Assembly (NCBI GenBank): GCA_000499405.2
Contig: HG738139.1
Span: 16,158,858-16,222,857, forward strand
Reading direction: 5' to 3'
Length of the DNA: 64,000 bases
Origin: Onchocerca volvulus
Taxonomy: Eukaryota; Nematoda; Chromadorea; Rhabditida; Onchocercidae
Both the position numbers and the translations under genes were made by a program. Numbering within the stretch: the first letter of the stretch is position 1; every line of letters begins with the position of its first letter. Positions 39,301 through 53,440 of the stretch are shown here, one piece after another. Below the pieces are notes generated by a model. That model saw only the letters and a list, made by a program, of their open reading frames with translations, made no database searches and was not told the DNA's origin.

Positions 39301-42300
39301 TTACCATAATTATTATTACTGTTAGTTATTTCTATGATTACAAATGAAAGTAAGGGAAGCAAAAAGATAAATGGAAGTAAAAGAATTCAAAATTGCGAAA
39401 AAAAAAAAAGTCTACGCTCTCAATTATGTTTAATTAACTCTATTGAATTATATTAATTAGTTGAATTATATTAAAAGTGAATTATATCTGTAGTACAATT
39501 GAAATACAAGTCTTGCTTGTAATATTGTGCTTATTGCTATTGTTGAATAAAATCACAATTGATCAAAAACAAAAATCTCTAATACTTTGTATTTTCCTTC
39601 AGCTTACTCCGAATTGCAGTAATTCTATGTCGAGATTTGGAATAAATAACATGCATCTTCACAAAATTAGCATACACAAAATTAGCATATTTTAACAATT
39701 ATACCCCAGAAATTCAGATACTCAAATTTTAAAAGAGGAATATTCTCGGAAAAATGAATTAAATTATCTATATCAGCATTTATTACACTAGGATATAGCA
39801 TTTATCGATTACTAAGTTTGAAATTTATATATATTTGAAATGTATACATGCTATTTCAGAATACTCATCATCTGTAGCTTTGATTGACAACATTTTTGCA
39901 TTTGAACGGGAGAAGAGAAACAGAAAAGGAATGAAAATTTTTTTTTTACAAAAAATGAAAGTGAAAAATTTCCACATCATTTTTTCCTTCTGTTTGCTAC
40001 TTTTGTCATAGAAAAAAAAAAAAAAAAAAAAGATCTTATCATTTGAAGATAGTTCATTATCTATCCCATATCGTTTGCTTCATTTCTTCAAATCTTTTGC
40101 AAAATAATATTTTATTTCTGATTAATTATTGAATGAATAATCTTTTAGTTTGAAAGATTAAAGTTTCGATTGCATGGAAAGTTACAAGGGAATAATAATT
40201 TGGATGACAAGTAATTTTTTGAAATTTGAAAAAAAAGATTCAAATCTTTTTAATGCTTGCCATAATTTCAATTTTCGATCTTTTTTCTTTCCAGCTTTAG
40301 AATACTGCACATATTTGTGTTTCTAATAATTTTATTAAACTGCAAATCAATATCTTATCACTTTTTATTTCGTTAAAATACTTTTATATGTTACAGAGAA
40401 AAAAGTGTAAGAGAGGGTAAAAAAAAGAGAAAAAAGGGAAAAAAGGGAAACTAAGATTTAGAAAATATTCTTACAATGATTGACTAAAGATTTCATTGAT
40501 ATATAACTATTTTAAATGAGTTCAATTCTTCAAAATGAAATAATTGAAATGAACAGTCTTGTCGCTTTCCTTTCCTTTCCTTATCTTATCATATCATTTC
40601 CAACTCATATTTATCATATTATGATGTAATAATATGGGAATATTTTTACTACTGTCATTGCATATTTGCGAAATATCATCGCTCGTTTTTCTAACATGTA
40701 TGAAAATTTTACAAATGGTGCAGAAATGATAAGGAAGTGATTTGATCATTGGAAAAGCGAATAAAAATGAATGACAAAATGCAAAAATAATGACCTGATT
40801 TAATTAGTGATTAGGAAAAAACAAAAAATAATCTCAAAACTTAATGAACAATACAAAATAGCTCGATAATTACGGCAAAAAAAGCTTTAAATTTAGTAGT
40901 TGCATTTTTTCCACTCTTTTTTTCTAAATCAGGAAATATTGAAGGATTTCTTCCTTTTTTTTTTGCTTTTACTTTAATGTATGAAAAAGGAAGAAAAAGT
41001 GATGAAAAGAGAGCAAAGCTGAAAATTGATAAAACAAATTTTCATAATTTTGATCAATATTTTTTTCATTTTACTGACAAAAAAGGTTTCAACTTCCGAC
41101 TATTATTTTAAAAATATGTTTAATGCAAAATGCAACAGACAACTGGATTCTATTTTTTTTATTCCAAAATTAGAATAAGTATAAAAAACAAAAGCTTCGA
41201 AGTTTAAACTTTAAAGCACTAAAAAAGAAAGAATTGATCAACAATACTAAGATACTTTCAAATGAAATTAAAGTAAAGACGATAAATATATCGAAATTTT
41301 TTTTGTACATTATTTGCAGATTCCTCTTTTTAGAAGGAAGCAAAAAAGATAACTTTAAAACCGAAAAACTGTTAAAAAGGATATAATTGTGATAGAAGAA
41401 AGTCAAGCATTAAATATTAGATTATTACATTCATGTTTGACCTAAATTAATTTACCAAAAATGAAATTCAAATTTTGAGAATGAATTGAATAAATGAGAA
41501 ATAAATGAATAGAAATCCAATCGTATCGTTGACCCTTCAAATGACCTCATCTGTTGCAAAATAAAGGGAGTGAAAAGAGGGCTGAAATGAAGATAATGGT
41601 GTAGATAATGATCTCAACATCATTTATATTTTGAATTTGGCACAAATCTGATGTGCATCTGTTCGTCAGAACAAACATTTGTTGATCTCACAGTTTCTGG
41701 TTGATCTCAACAGCTTTCCAATTTTCCCATTTGTTCTCATATCAAGGGGAAAAATAGAAAAATCCATAACTTTGAACGATTTTAATAAATTCTCGTTGTA
41801 ATTCGACAGTAAAACATTGTGGATAGTTAGACGATGAACTATTTGTTCATTTTAAAATTTAAGATAGGAAATAAATTGAATGCTTTTGAAAACTTCAAAC
41901 TTAGAAAAAAACTTCTTTCCACGTTTAATTCAACAATTTATGCATGTTAAATTGAGACTGAGAGAAACGTATTATGCTAGAACCATTATTAAATGAGCTT
42001 AACAAAAAATTAATAATTTTTAAAAGTTATTCTATGCTTAAACATATGTTATCGATTGGTTCCTCCAGTTTTTAAGTACTGTAACTGCTATTCCTTCATT
42101 TTTCAAGTACTGTAATTTCTTTTATTTTTAATGCATATATTATTTATCGTTTAAATAAATTTGGATGTAATTATTTCTAATTTTTAATAGCATATCGTCT
42201 ATTGTACTATTTAAGTTTGCTTCAGTTTATTCTATTGTTTTTAGAAGAATTCAAATTGCTTTTAAAATATTTTTTCTTTTTAAAATTGCGAATTTTTTTT

Positions 42301-45300
42301 TAGAAGTATCAATAAGATTAAATTTTTGCTGCCGAGCCTCTTTCGCCAATATCATCATGATTTCGAGGTTTTAAGAGTTCTTTCGCTTCAATTAACTTAA
42401 TTATTAATAAAGTTTATAATTAGTCGTTGCCAGCAAGACATAAATCTTGGCATTCTTCGATTGAGCACATTTCAAAAAAAAAATTCTCTGGAGAGAGTGA
42501 ATTTCTATCGATGAATAAGAAGACTCATCTTAGCTTCAAATACTCAATTTATTTCGGGAGTGAAAGAATTGCCATCATTTCGATTCCATATTTAAGCTTT
42601 TGGTATTACTAGCTAGGATGAAGAGAGAAGAAATTTGTTGAATTTCTTGAAATGAAGTTTTCGTGGATTCAGAATGCAAAATTGTTTACTTCATTACTAA
42701 GCTCATCCAGGATGATATGATCATTCGAACTTCGACGACCAAAGTAACCGTCCGAGCAAGAAATGAATAGATTATTGGTAGTTTAATGAGCACTGCAGCA
42801 AATCATCCATCATCATTTAGAACGATTCTTTTTCTCTTTTTTCCTTTTAGCATCAATCAATCTTTGAGAAGGAAAAACGAACGAATCACTTATCCATTTC
42901 ATATTACGTATGCCAAAGCGATGCAATTTGAAACAGTCGTTTTTTGTGGAAGGGGAAGAAAGAGTTAAAAGGCTCGAAATGTGCCACCAAGCCTAAGCCT
43001 AAATTCCATCTCAGGAAGTTTGGGGATGGCATAAAAAGAAGAAAGGCTAAGAGAAATATGCTATAAATCACTTCACTCGGCTGTTTCATCTTTTTTTTCT
43101 TCTCTTGAAGAAGAGAGAAGCATTCCCTCTTTTTTTTTAGCTTAAATTTCGATGAAATTGAGCGAAAAGTTAAAATGATAGTTATCAGAAGCTTTTGAAT
43201 AAGCATACTTCAATAGAAAACTTAAAGCAAATACTCGAGGTTGTTCCCGTTCAAATATTCCCATTCTCATTCTCAGTTGTTTCACTTTTCTGATTTTAAT
43301 ATTATCAGTAAGCGAAAGAAAAAAATTTCTTTTTCGAAATAATGAATCATCCAAAAATAAAAAAAAAAAAAGCAAAATATGTTTAGATTGTCACATCTCT
43401 TCAATTTTGCATACAAAAAGAATAGATAAGCACAATGTTTTGACCATTTTTTGCAAAAAATATTTATTGTCAAGACCTGAAAAGTATTTTATCAAAGTTT
43501 TCGAGATTTCCGAAGATCTAAGAATATACCATTCAAATTTCTAAAATTTCTGTCTAGAAATATAAGTTGTTTTAAATATTTATATTGGAAGTGGATTAAT
43601 ATGATCGAAAAATTTATAAGACAAAGTTGAAAGAAATGCCGAAAATGAGAAAAGGAATTCTATTTGAAGAAATTTCATAAAGAATCAAAATATTGCAATA
43701 TCAAAGATAAAAAGAATATGCTGATAAGTGATAAAAGGATCATCATTAAGACAAATGAAGTACCATACAATCGAGATTGAGAAAATCACAAAAGAATCGC
43801 TCTTATCAATGCTGATAGTGATTGAGAATACACTTTTCCGGTGTTAAACAAAAATTTTCGGTTGAATTATACTTAATTCAATATGCACTTGCATTACATT
43901 CTTACATTGAATTCATTGAACACTTGAATATTAAACAAAAAAGCTTTGTTGTTGCTTTTCCTAAAGATTTAGATTACAATATCAATTAGAAAAGGTAAAT
44001 TTTATGCACTACTGTGTCTTCCAAATATTTCATAAACTTGACGATTTTGGTATATTTTGAGAAATTATTAATTCTAATCTTTTGAATCGTTCCATTTTTT
44101 TCAACTAGAAAAGAACAGAAAGTTTTTTTTCTGCTTATAGTTTTTCAATTTGAAAAGAATACAAAGAAAAGTGGAATAACTTTTACCGCCAAGTTTCAAA
44201 TTTTAACGCACTTCACAATTAGCTTGTAATTATGCAGATTGACGAGTTAATGTATTCAAAAAAAAAAAAAATGAAAAGTACATTTTTTTTTTTTTTGAGA
44301 TTTCCACCAAATCTATTCATTTTTAAAATGAACGTAAAATGAAACGAAATTATTTCCTGCAAATGGACTATTGAATAATAAATGTATGCTATTATCTGTT
44401 GTTTTGCCCTTTGATAGATTCTCCGAATGTTCTAAGAAAGAACGAAGAGAAATGTGTTGTTTACTTCAGCCACTTCCTTTATTTGCATAATTTGATATCA
44501 GAAAATGTAAAATAGTAAAATATAAACTATTAATGACAAATTTAAATGGGAAGCTTCCACAAACTTCAATTTAAAATGTCTTTTTTTCTTTAATTTGTAT
44601 CAAATATAATTAAAATTTTCTACTCTTTTTCATCTTTTTTTCCAACAGAAACAGAAAAAAAACTATTTTCTTACCTAAGAATGCAGTAAGATTGTAAGTT
44701 GTGAAGTGTAACAATTTAGTTTAAGCATATTTTAATTCGAAGCTGTTCTTTTTTTTTTAAAATTATGCATGCTTCAATGAATTTTAAATACATAATTAAA
44801 AGAGAAGCTAAAGAAACCGAACCGAACCAAAATTATGTATCGCGTTGCTAAGGCAAAAAAAAAAAAAAAAAAAGAGGAAAATTTAATGTTTAAAGCAAGC
44901 AACTTATTATAGAGAAAAAGAAATGAAATTTCTAAAAATTATTTAACTTTTATACGACAAAAAAAATCTTAAATTGTTAAAATTAATATACTTCTAATCT
45001 CTTTTATCGTTTTACTGCAAAGAAGGTCAAGATTAGAGGATCAAATAAAACTTATAAGCTAATAGAATTAGTAATATCGTGCAGTTAATGTTCATCCAGT
45101 CAATACCATAAATATATTTAACAAAATATATGTGTGGTCTATATTAGCCATTAATTACAGATAATTGGTTTGGAAGGTATACCTGTGTATACACATTTCC
45201 TTCTTAGCGGTCAGCATTGGCATTTCGGATGGTTTCTTTGTGATTTATGGTTGATGATCGATTATGTTGTCTGTCTCGCATCGATATATACCGTACTTGG

Positions 45301-48300
45301 TATCACAATCGATAGGTAATCGAACTGAATTTACACCTTCCAATAAATATAGTTATCCATATTTTGTTTTGATTATAAAAATATTCATTAGTTTAATAGT
45401 TTGCTGATTACAGTAAGTAATGCGATTTAAATTGTGCTAGGCCAGTTATTCCGGCATATTTCAGGTATTGCTCAGTAAAATTTCCTGCAGCTTATCGGAA
45501 CTGGAGGACACCACGACGTATTATTCTAATCGTAGCAATTATATGGCTGGTAATTTTGTTCATTAAAAGAATAAATAAGATTCATAGAAATCTATTGGAA
45601 AAATATTAATGCATAAACAATTTGAATTAAATTTTTGAAATTATTAAAATTTTCAAAATTATCTTCTACCGATTGTTTAATCATGGAACAGATAAAAAAA
45701 ATGATTAAAATGAGCTTTGTGAAATATGCAGTAAGGATGATAATATATTGATTTATCTATACGATGTTGATATTCGAAATATTCAGTTATCATTTTTATG
45801 CAGAAAAAAGGAAGTAACGACCAATTTACATTGTTGAAAGATTTTTCAAGTCAATTTTAAAAGCTTTTTCGTTTCGAAAAAAAAAAAGCTACTTCGTTAA
45901 TGTTTTCAACTAATCGATCATAGAATATTTTTAAGATTTCTTATTTTCTAAGTTCTGTTTTTCTTTTTTTCTCAATTACCTAATGACCAGTTAAATGATC
46001 ATTAATATTACTGTCATAGTTCTATGCAAGATGGAGTCATAATCCATGGAAGAAACGCGAATCCTTAGCAATTTCAGATTCCAACCATATTATTTGGCTT
46101 ATCAATATTTGGCTATGATAAATTTACGGGTAAACGAATTCTGAAAGAGGATGAATGCTACGTACAATTTATGGCAAATCCTATTTTAAATATGGGAATG
46201 TATATTTCATATTACTGGTCAACCTTATTTGTCATGTTGTATTTATATTGGGGCATATATCGAACTGCTAAATTATTAGCGACTAAAAGTGAACAAGTAG
46301 GTGTAAATATGTTTCATTGATTTTTAGTGAGACAAAAATTTCATTTCGAATTTTTCTCTTTTTTTTTTTTTCTGATTTAAACGCATCTTTCCTTTTTTTT
46401 TTTTTGTTTAGTGGAAAGATTTCCGAAAAGTTGATTTCCGCTGTGATATTCCAGAAAAACAAACGACTAGAAATGTTAAATGAGATGAAAAAGCATACGA
46501 AGCAAGAAACTCCTTCAGTTTGCAAAAGTAGTGAGCAAGAAAGTCCACCGGAAACTTCATCTTCATTACATTCAAGGTCCCTTTTTGTTTATTTCATTTA
46601 ATATTCTTTTCTGTCCACTCTTTGACCAGTTCATTGTCCGAAATTCAAAAAAATATCATCACTGTTTATAATTTGCAAAGCACACAATCAAGTATCATTT
46701 ATTTTACAAACATAGGCCTTACGTACGTAATATTACGTATCGGACGACTCCGCTGGTTGGCTGAATGCTTTCAATTTCCCACCATTCATCTCTTCTTAAG
46801 AAAAATCAAATTCGCATGGCTCTTCGTTTCTAAACTTTCCCTTTTCTTTTTACCCTCGTTTCATCTGTAATACTTTCCCCATTCCTTCCAAACTTTTGCT
46901 TCTTTCCCAATGATCCTAAATTGGCTTTTATTGATTTTCAACAAGACTGTCAAATGGATGAAATAAAATTTGATGTTAAATTCCATTTCATTTCCTTTTT
47001 TTGCCTTTCAAAGAAAAAAAAAAAAATGTTGACAAGAAGTAAGTAAAACTTTGCGATGTCATTAAACAAAGATGAAATTTTTGGCTCAACAAGGAGGAAG
47101 ACCCCAAGTAATGTTATTTCTTTCACTTTTCCGGCTTTAAAAAAAAATTCAACTATGAAAAGCGAAAATGTGGCTGCTCATCACATACAACACATTTGTA
47201 TTTATATAAATATTGAAGACACGAGCATAAATTTTTGTTTAAGTGGACTTCAAAAAAAAGTAATGAAATTTTCGAGAAGGAATAAGTAAAATCGCGGAGA
47301 GAAAGAAAAGAAAGCAAGTGTTTTGAATTTCTTTTTTCTCCTTCAACATGGGGGTGCAACTCATTGAATCATGAAATCTTGACTAAAAAAAGAAAAATCA
47401 TAATCATTAACTTTATCCTTTTTAAAAAACGTTGCTAAAAAGAGAAATTTCACCATATAATTAAGTTAATTAAAATTTATGATGTCTATTATAATTATAT
47501 ATATATGAATAACATTTATTGAAAGATTTAATGAAATATTAAATTATGAGCATTTCAACTGTATCAAATCTAGAAATAATACCAATTTTTTGCTGTATTT
47601 ACAAATGAATCATAAATATTTGTCATTCTCATGGCAATGGGGAAAAAAAAGTGATGCCTGTCACCTAAAATTGTCAACAATTTTGTTAGGCTTGATTATT
47701 ATAAGAACTCAAGGGAATATAATTTGCATCTCTTGAAGTTATTCTCGAAATTTCAATTTGAACAGTATTCTTCGCTCTTGCATCTCCGAAAACAAAAAAA
47801 AAAAAAAAAAAAAAAAAGAAAAACGGAAACTTCCTTAAACCGACATATTCACGAAAAATTCTATCAAAATTTTCTTACACGAAAAGTTTCGTTTTTTCCT
47901 TTACCCCAATATAGCGAAATTTTAGTGCACAAAAAGAAAATGAATATTTCTATTAATTTATGTAATAATTTTTTATACAAAAATGATGAGCATATGTTAA
48001 AATAAAAATTTAACGATTTTTATTCAAAAATAAATCGAATTAAATAACTTATTTCATTTGTTTTTAAAATGAATTTCGATTTATATTAATCGAGAAAATC
48101 ATTATTTTTCCCTTTCTTTTTCTCCAACCTATTACTTCTAATCATTGTTTGTTCTAATTTACTTTAAAACAATGTTTGGGAAGAAATCTCAGTCATTAAA
48201 AATTATTCCAATAGTTGCAGGGAATTGATATATATAGTGGCATAGTTTAAACTTATCAATTATTTCTCCGAAAGTAGAGACCTTGTATTTAATTAAGATT

Positions 48301-50072
48301 GATTATCGCATATAAGTTTATTTAATGTTAATATGTTTACATTTATTATGTATTCACAAAGTTTCTATTTGTTGCATTATTCTTGCACATATTAAAAATT
48401 ATCTTACGATCTATCTTGCGAAATTTATCGTTGTTTCTTTCTGTAGTATTTCGAATCATTTGAAATCGATTGATTTTTGAGGCACTCATTCAAATTATCT
48501 AAATGTACTGATGTGAATGTATGTATCATTTCAGGAATTTGACAGCAATTAATTCTCGAGAACTTGCAATGGTTCCTAAAAAGTCATTGCATAACCAAAA
48601 CAGTAATAATGGTATTGTCCATCCAATTGAAATAGCAACTGTTAATACAAATACTACCGTAACTACTGATACCAATGATTGTACAGTACCTTTGATACCA
48701 AAGAGAAGGTTAGCGCTAATAAGTGACATGCTTTTGAAATATTTGTCATCAAAATTTCACGATTATTTATTATTGTTTAAAATATTAAAATTATGTTTAT
48801 CAGAAATTTTCTTTCTCTAATTAGAAAGTTTGAATATTAAATGATATTTCAATCTTTAACTACGATGAAATGTTTGATGATAGTATTAGAGTGCAGTGTT
48901 ACAGTATCGAAGATGAATCGAACAACAGCAGAAAATTTTCAATGAAAAGGTCGCTTTCGTTCATTTCAAATTTGACAAACGCTCATGCAGATTGCATTAT
49001 CGGTGAGAACACGACTAATGAAGAGAGAGTTGTATGTCATTTGTAAGTTTTCATCTTGCATATTCGTTAGCTTCTGTTGGAATCTTCCATAATTCTTGAA
49101 TTTCTAAAATTTCATTTCATCAATTAATCATTCAACTTTCCTAACAACCAAAAATTTATTTGTTATTATTAGTGAACTGAGCTCAAAAGTAAGCAGTGCC
49201 ATGGAACGTGAAAGTACAGCACCTTATGTATCACCGGAAATATCGGATCCGGATGCGGAACAGCAGGCATCATTCAGTGCTGCTCATCACATACCTTTTA
49301 TCGATATCGACAGCTTGACATCATTAGTTGGACGTGATGACGTATACGAGATACCACCCCGAATTGAGGTATATTTGTGAAATGATCCATCGGATAAGTT
49401 GTAAAACTCAATCTTATCATAAGAAGTATTTAGCATCAATTATGTCACTTACGGTAATTTGTCAAGAACTAATCATTTCTTCTTTATCAAAAATATTTTT
49501 TCATCTTGAGGTTATCGAAGAACCGAAGCATATTTTGGCAACGTCAGAAGAAGTACGTCGACCACTGTTAACCACTGCTCAAGTTACGCCACGGAAGCAA
49601 TCATTACAAGGCATTCAAAATATAATTAACATTGTACGTAAAAGAAGCTTGAGAAGACTTAAAAAACAGCAATCCACGAATGAATACAAGTCAAAATCCG
49701 AGAATCGTGCACGAAAGGTTAGTTTTTGATTTGTTCCAAAGTTTTTGAGCCAAATCGTTTTCATGATCCAAATATCGGCCAAGTAACTTTAGGAAGCGTC
49801 TCACGCAGAATGTCTTTTTCCAGGCATTACGTACGATAACGTTTATTCTTGGGACATTTACAATCCTTTGGACACCGTTTTACGTGTTAGCAACAGTGAT
49901 GGGATTCTGTGATTCGTGCAAGAATTCGAAAATTTTCAACTTTTTCTATTCGATTAGCTATTTTCTATGCTATATAAATAGTCCAATTAATCCATTTTGC
50001 TATGCTATGGCCAATCAGCAATTCAAAAAAACACTCATACGTATTTTAAGTTGTGATTTCAAAAGGTTGTAG
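33382..50072 (+). CDS. gar-2: G-protein-linked acetylcholine receptor (muscarinic-type, GAR family)
   Basis: A class A receptor of the nematode GAR group, closest in my memory to C. elegans GAR-2. Ten exons join in phase to about 603 aa: 33382-33648, 45161-45315, 45465-45549, 46078-46296, 46455-46576, 48535-48708, 48905-49042, 49173-49368, 49511-49717 and 49824-50072. Visible hallmarks: [20 protein letters not shown] in helix 1/loop 1; SLAISDL with the helix 2 Asp; [12 protein letters not shown] with the disulfide Cys116 and amine-binding Asp123; DRY at 140-142; loop Cys196; LWTPFY in helix 6; NPFCY at 577-581 in helix 7. The third intracellular loop, about residues 240-525, is very long and polar, as in muscarinic receptors, and is built from five separate exons. 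The true start is the ATG at 33382; an upstream in-frame TTG is not a start in a eukaryote. GAR-1 is the main alternative name. Confidence 0.9.
35419..35437. repeat. (GT)n microsatellite
   Basis: Nine GT units inside receptor intron 1, read directly. Confidence 0.9.
37425..37443. repeat. (AG)n microsatellite
   Basis: About nine AG units inside receptor intron 1, read directly. Confidence 0.9.
39660..39689. repeat. Two tandem copies of a 15-base unit
   Basis: CACAAAATTAGCATA occurs twice in direct succession inside receptor intron 1. Confidence 0.9.
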
Positions 50073-50276
50073 CAATAAATGATTATTTCAGTTTTATTTA
50101 TAGTTTTGCTTTTTTTATTTCTTCCTTTCACTTTCTGAATTTTTAAGATTTCCCTCGATCAAGTCTTTGGCAAATTTCAATATTTAATCAATTAAGAAAG
50201 AGTGGTAGAAACGAAATACATCACTTTTTGGATAAATTATGCATTCACTATAGTTCTTTTGCCATTTTGTCATCTA

Positions 50277-50282
50277 AATAAA
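50277..50282 (+). terminator. Candidate polyadenylation signal for the receptor
   Basis: AATAAA about 205 bases after the stop codon. Another AATAAA overlaps the stop region at 50074-50079 but would leave almost no 3' untranslated region. Either may be used. Confidence 0.4.
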
Positions 50283-53200
50283 GTGCTAAATGATTTTCAT
50301 CAAAATGTCATCAATAAAAAAATTTCGTTTAGAAAAAAATACATTGAGTTTTCTTCCTTATTTATAAAATTTATAAAAGCCAATGCAATAGAGGTGCTTT
50401 CTCCTTTTTTTTTTTCTTCTTTTTCGATTCATTTGTTTGATGATATTATTAAAATGTATAATTATTTGCATCCTGTTCTTGATAATTTGATACTGATTAT
50501 TTGATTTCTTAGCAATACCATTTCAGATTAAATAGAATCGTTTCTATCTAAAAGGTTGTTGAATAAAGCTTATTTTTATTGAAAATAGAAAATTTTAAAA
50601 GAAAGAAATTGGAGAAAGTTGTAATAATCAAACAAATAATGCCAACATATATCTAAGCTGGAGAAACGAATAATAAAATCTTATTAATTGTTTCAAAGAT
50701 TTTAGCTTAATTAGAACTTGTCTGATTCTTTTGAAAAAAAAAAAAAGAAAAAAAATAAAAGCATGATGATTTGAAAGCTTCACGAAATTCTGGGTGAGTA
50801 TGCATTGAATTCTATTTCAGTTATCATTTTCATTCCTGATTTACCCTTTTTTTTTCTTCTTGCATTTTGCAAAATATTTCATCCTTTCAAACTGAGTAAA
50901 AATAAATCTTCACGGCGCATTGCCAATAATAAAATTTTGTCCATTTTTTAAAGTAATTTATTTATGAAATTATTGGAATAAATGTTCTTTGAATAAGCTT
51001 TGAATAATAATTATTAGGAAGGATGAAAAATCAAAGAGTAAAATAATTTGCCAAAATATTTCTTTTCTTGGAGATGTAAATGATTTTAGTTTTTTCTCCA
51101 AAAAGAGAACGAAAATCTACCGTCCTATTCATGAGCTCATCATTGTTTATACTTTGCAATAGGCATTGTATTTACTATCAGTGTCATGATCACAATAATC
51201 ACAAATAAATGCAACAATTCTAATTTGATTAGCAAATTTCAATATTTAAATATTTTATCAGTTTCAAGTTTTATTTCATTATTTGCTGCTTATTTAAACG
51301 TTTTTTTTCTTCTCACCCAACAAAATCCAATCATAATATGTCGCTGCTGAAATATCGGAAATGAATCAAATCGAATAATGGTACATAAGGAAAAGCAAGA
51401 AAGAAATAATTTGAAGCTAAAAGTGTGTTCACAATCTAGCGAGAAGTAAATAAAATGGTTTTTGGAAAATAAGTGAGAGGGAATACTGGGTTAATGAAGT
51501 ATTAAAAAGTGAAATCATAAGGGAAATGGGTCAGAAAAATGAATTAAGCATTATACTGGCCTAGGCCTACCGTATGGAAATATTTTGAGAACAGAAAAAA
51601 ATCGTTAAACATACGACTGAAATGACATCATCATCAGTGCTTGAATTGAAATGTAAGCTAAACCTTCTATAACTCACATTCATTGAACATAATTTTGTCA
51701 TCACATCCTTCTGACCATCATGATTTGCGAAAAAATTTTAATTATCAAAATCAAAATAAAAAGAGCAAAATGAAATTTTAAATTTTCAATATTAAATGAA
51801 ATGAATTTGAAATAAAAGGATGAAATCATTAAGGACAACAAGGCACATTTGATTTCATTATGATTAGAAAATTGACAATTCGATCAGTTTCTTATTCCTT
51901 TCGCTTTTATGAAAAAATTTGCCTGTATGACACTATGTATCCTGAGATATTATTCCAATCTCATTTCAGAATAAAAAAAATTTTGACAAAATAAAATTAT
52001 AATTTGAAAATGTTGCTAAAATTGTTATTTACAATAACAAAATATAAAAGGCTAATTCTCTTCATATCAATGCAAAAATAGAAAAGAGTATCGGAAAAAT
52101 CTGAAAAATATAATTGATGCAAACAAGGCATGTTAAAGATCAAAAGGCATGTAGTTTCAAATATATCAACAGGCCGATAAACAGAAGGGTAAATATGTTT
52201 CTTGCCAGAACGATAAACATGTTTACCGCCAAAACGCTCTGATTAACTGATAAACAAAGCGAGATCGACCAATCATAAGGCAAACGTTGGAGATCAGGAG
52301 AAGAGATGGTGCCTCGAAAGGATTTAAAAGATTTGGATTTTGGAGCAGAAGCATTTCTTATTCCACAAGTTGGTTAACGAGCACCAGTGTTCCCTACGAC
52401 AGTATTTACAACGGACCCAAAAAATCAGCTCGAATCGACAGAAAAATCAACAATCAAAGAGCAGCATTCATTCCCAAGAACGACAAAGGAAAGAATATCC
52501 ATTGATGATCTAATTATTTGTTTTTAACTATTCCGTCCTTTAATAAATTTTTTCTTCTATTGGCGAGCCAATTTTTCGAATTTAATACAGCTTGGAAAAA
52601 GTTTTATTGGTGAATAATACGCCGGATGAAATCAAAATTAAATAAGGCATGTTACTAAATAATAAATTAAAATATAAATATGAAAATCATAGTACAGAGA
52701 AATATTTTAATACAAGATAAAGTGAAAAACGACCAAATATTATTGCTAATACAAATTGCCTATCTTTCAGAATACTCGAAAATATGGAATAAGATGGAAA
52801 TTAAATCCTGAAATGCCAGGAATAATCCGGTTTAGCCGCTAATCACTCCGGAAATACCGAGTTTTTTATGCAAATATTAATCAGTTAGTTTGCTAAAAAA
52901 CTAAACCTTAGGGGATGAATTCGATGAAGAATTATGATTAAAACAAACATTTTGAACAAATGGCACAGGAAGAATCAAAGCGAGATCGTATCAAAAAAAT
53001 TGTATGACTTTATGAAAATATAACTTAACTATGGATGAAAATGAGAATCAATAAAATTATGGCAATTACTTATTAAAAAACTAACCTATGACTTTTACTT
53101 GTGTTGGATCTCCGCATGGGCTTATTGCCAACACTTTAGTATGTGAGCCAACCAAACTTTTTCTTGAATCGATAATAACGTGCAACTTTGTAATTATAGC

Positions 53201-53440
53201 TAACATGAATTCATAATAAGCACTGTTATTATAATCATTACCATCATCATAGTTATCAATAATATCAGCATGCTGAATTGATAAAACGAACTCTAATCTT
53301 AGAAAGATGAATTTGGTCAAAAATGGATTCAAACTTTAAAAGTATGAGGACAGAAGCACAAAACCATTGCATCATTGTATCCATTAATAAAAACATTGAG
53401 TAAAATCTAACATATATCACAGCTAAGATTCAGAATCTAC
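50283..53440. other. Spacer between two converging genes
   Basis: AT-rich region between the 3' ends of the receptor and the ankyrin gene. It holds one short hairpin (52188-52227) and a palindrome GGCCTAGGCC near 51560. The frames at 52287-52505 (plus) and 53081-53332 (minus) do not resemble known proteins. The last part next to 53440 is probably the 3' untranslated region of the ankyrin gene. Confidence 0.5.
52188..52227. other. Hairpin with 13-bp stem
   Basis: GGTAAATATGTTT at 52188-52200 and AAACATGTTTACC at 52215-52227 are complementary across 13 positions with one G-T wobble, leaving a 14-base loop. The stem does not extend beyond this and is too short for a typical microRNA precursor. 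Confidence 0.6.

Larger units (their letters stand above)
33649..45160 (+). other. Receptor intron 1, 11.5 kb
   Basis: This intron separates the first transmembrane exon from the rest. Clean GTAAGTTC donor and TTACAG acceptor. It is AT-rich with many homopurine runs and small microsatellites. Open frames inside it on either strand have no domain or splice logic. Less AT-rich patches occur near 38450-38700 and 42950-43030. No nested gene was found. Confidence 0.7.

Noticed and set aside
42990..43006. Two GCCTAA units resembling the nematode telomere repeat
   Set aside because: Only two copies; expected by chance in this much sequence and not evidence of a telomere or fusion point.
52287..52505. 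Plus-strand open frame of 72 residues in the convergent spacer
   Set aside because: No recognisable motif and no neighbouring exon; low likelihood of coding.
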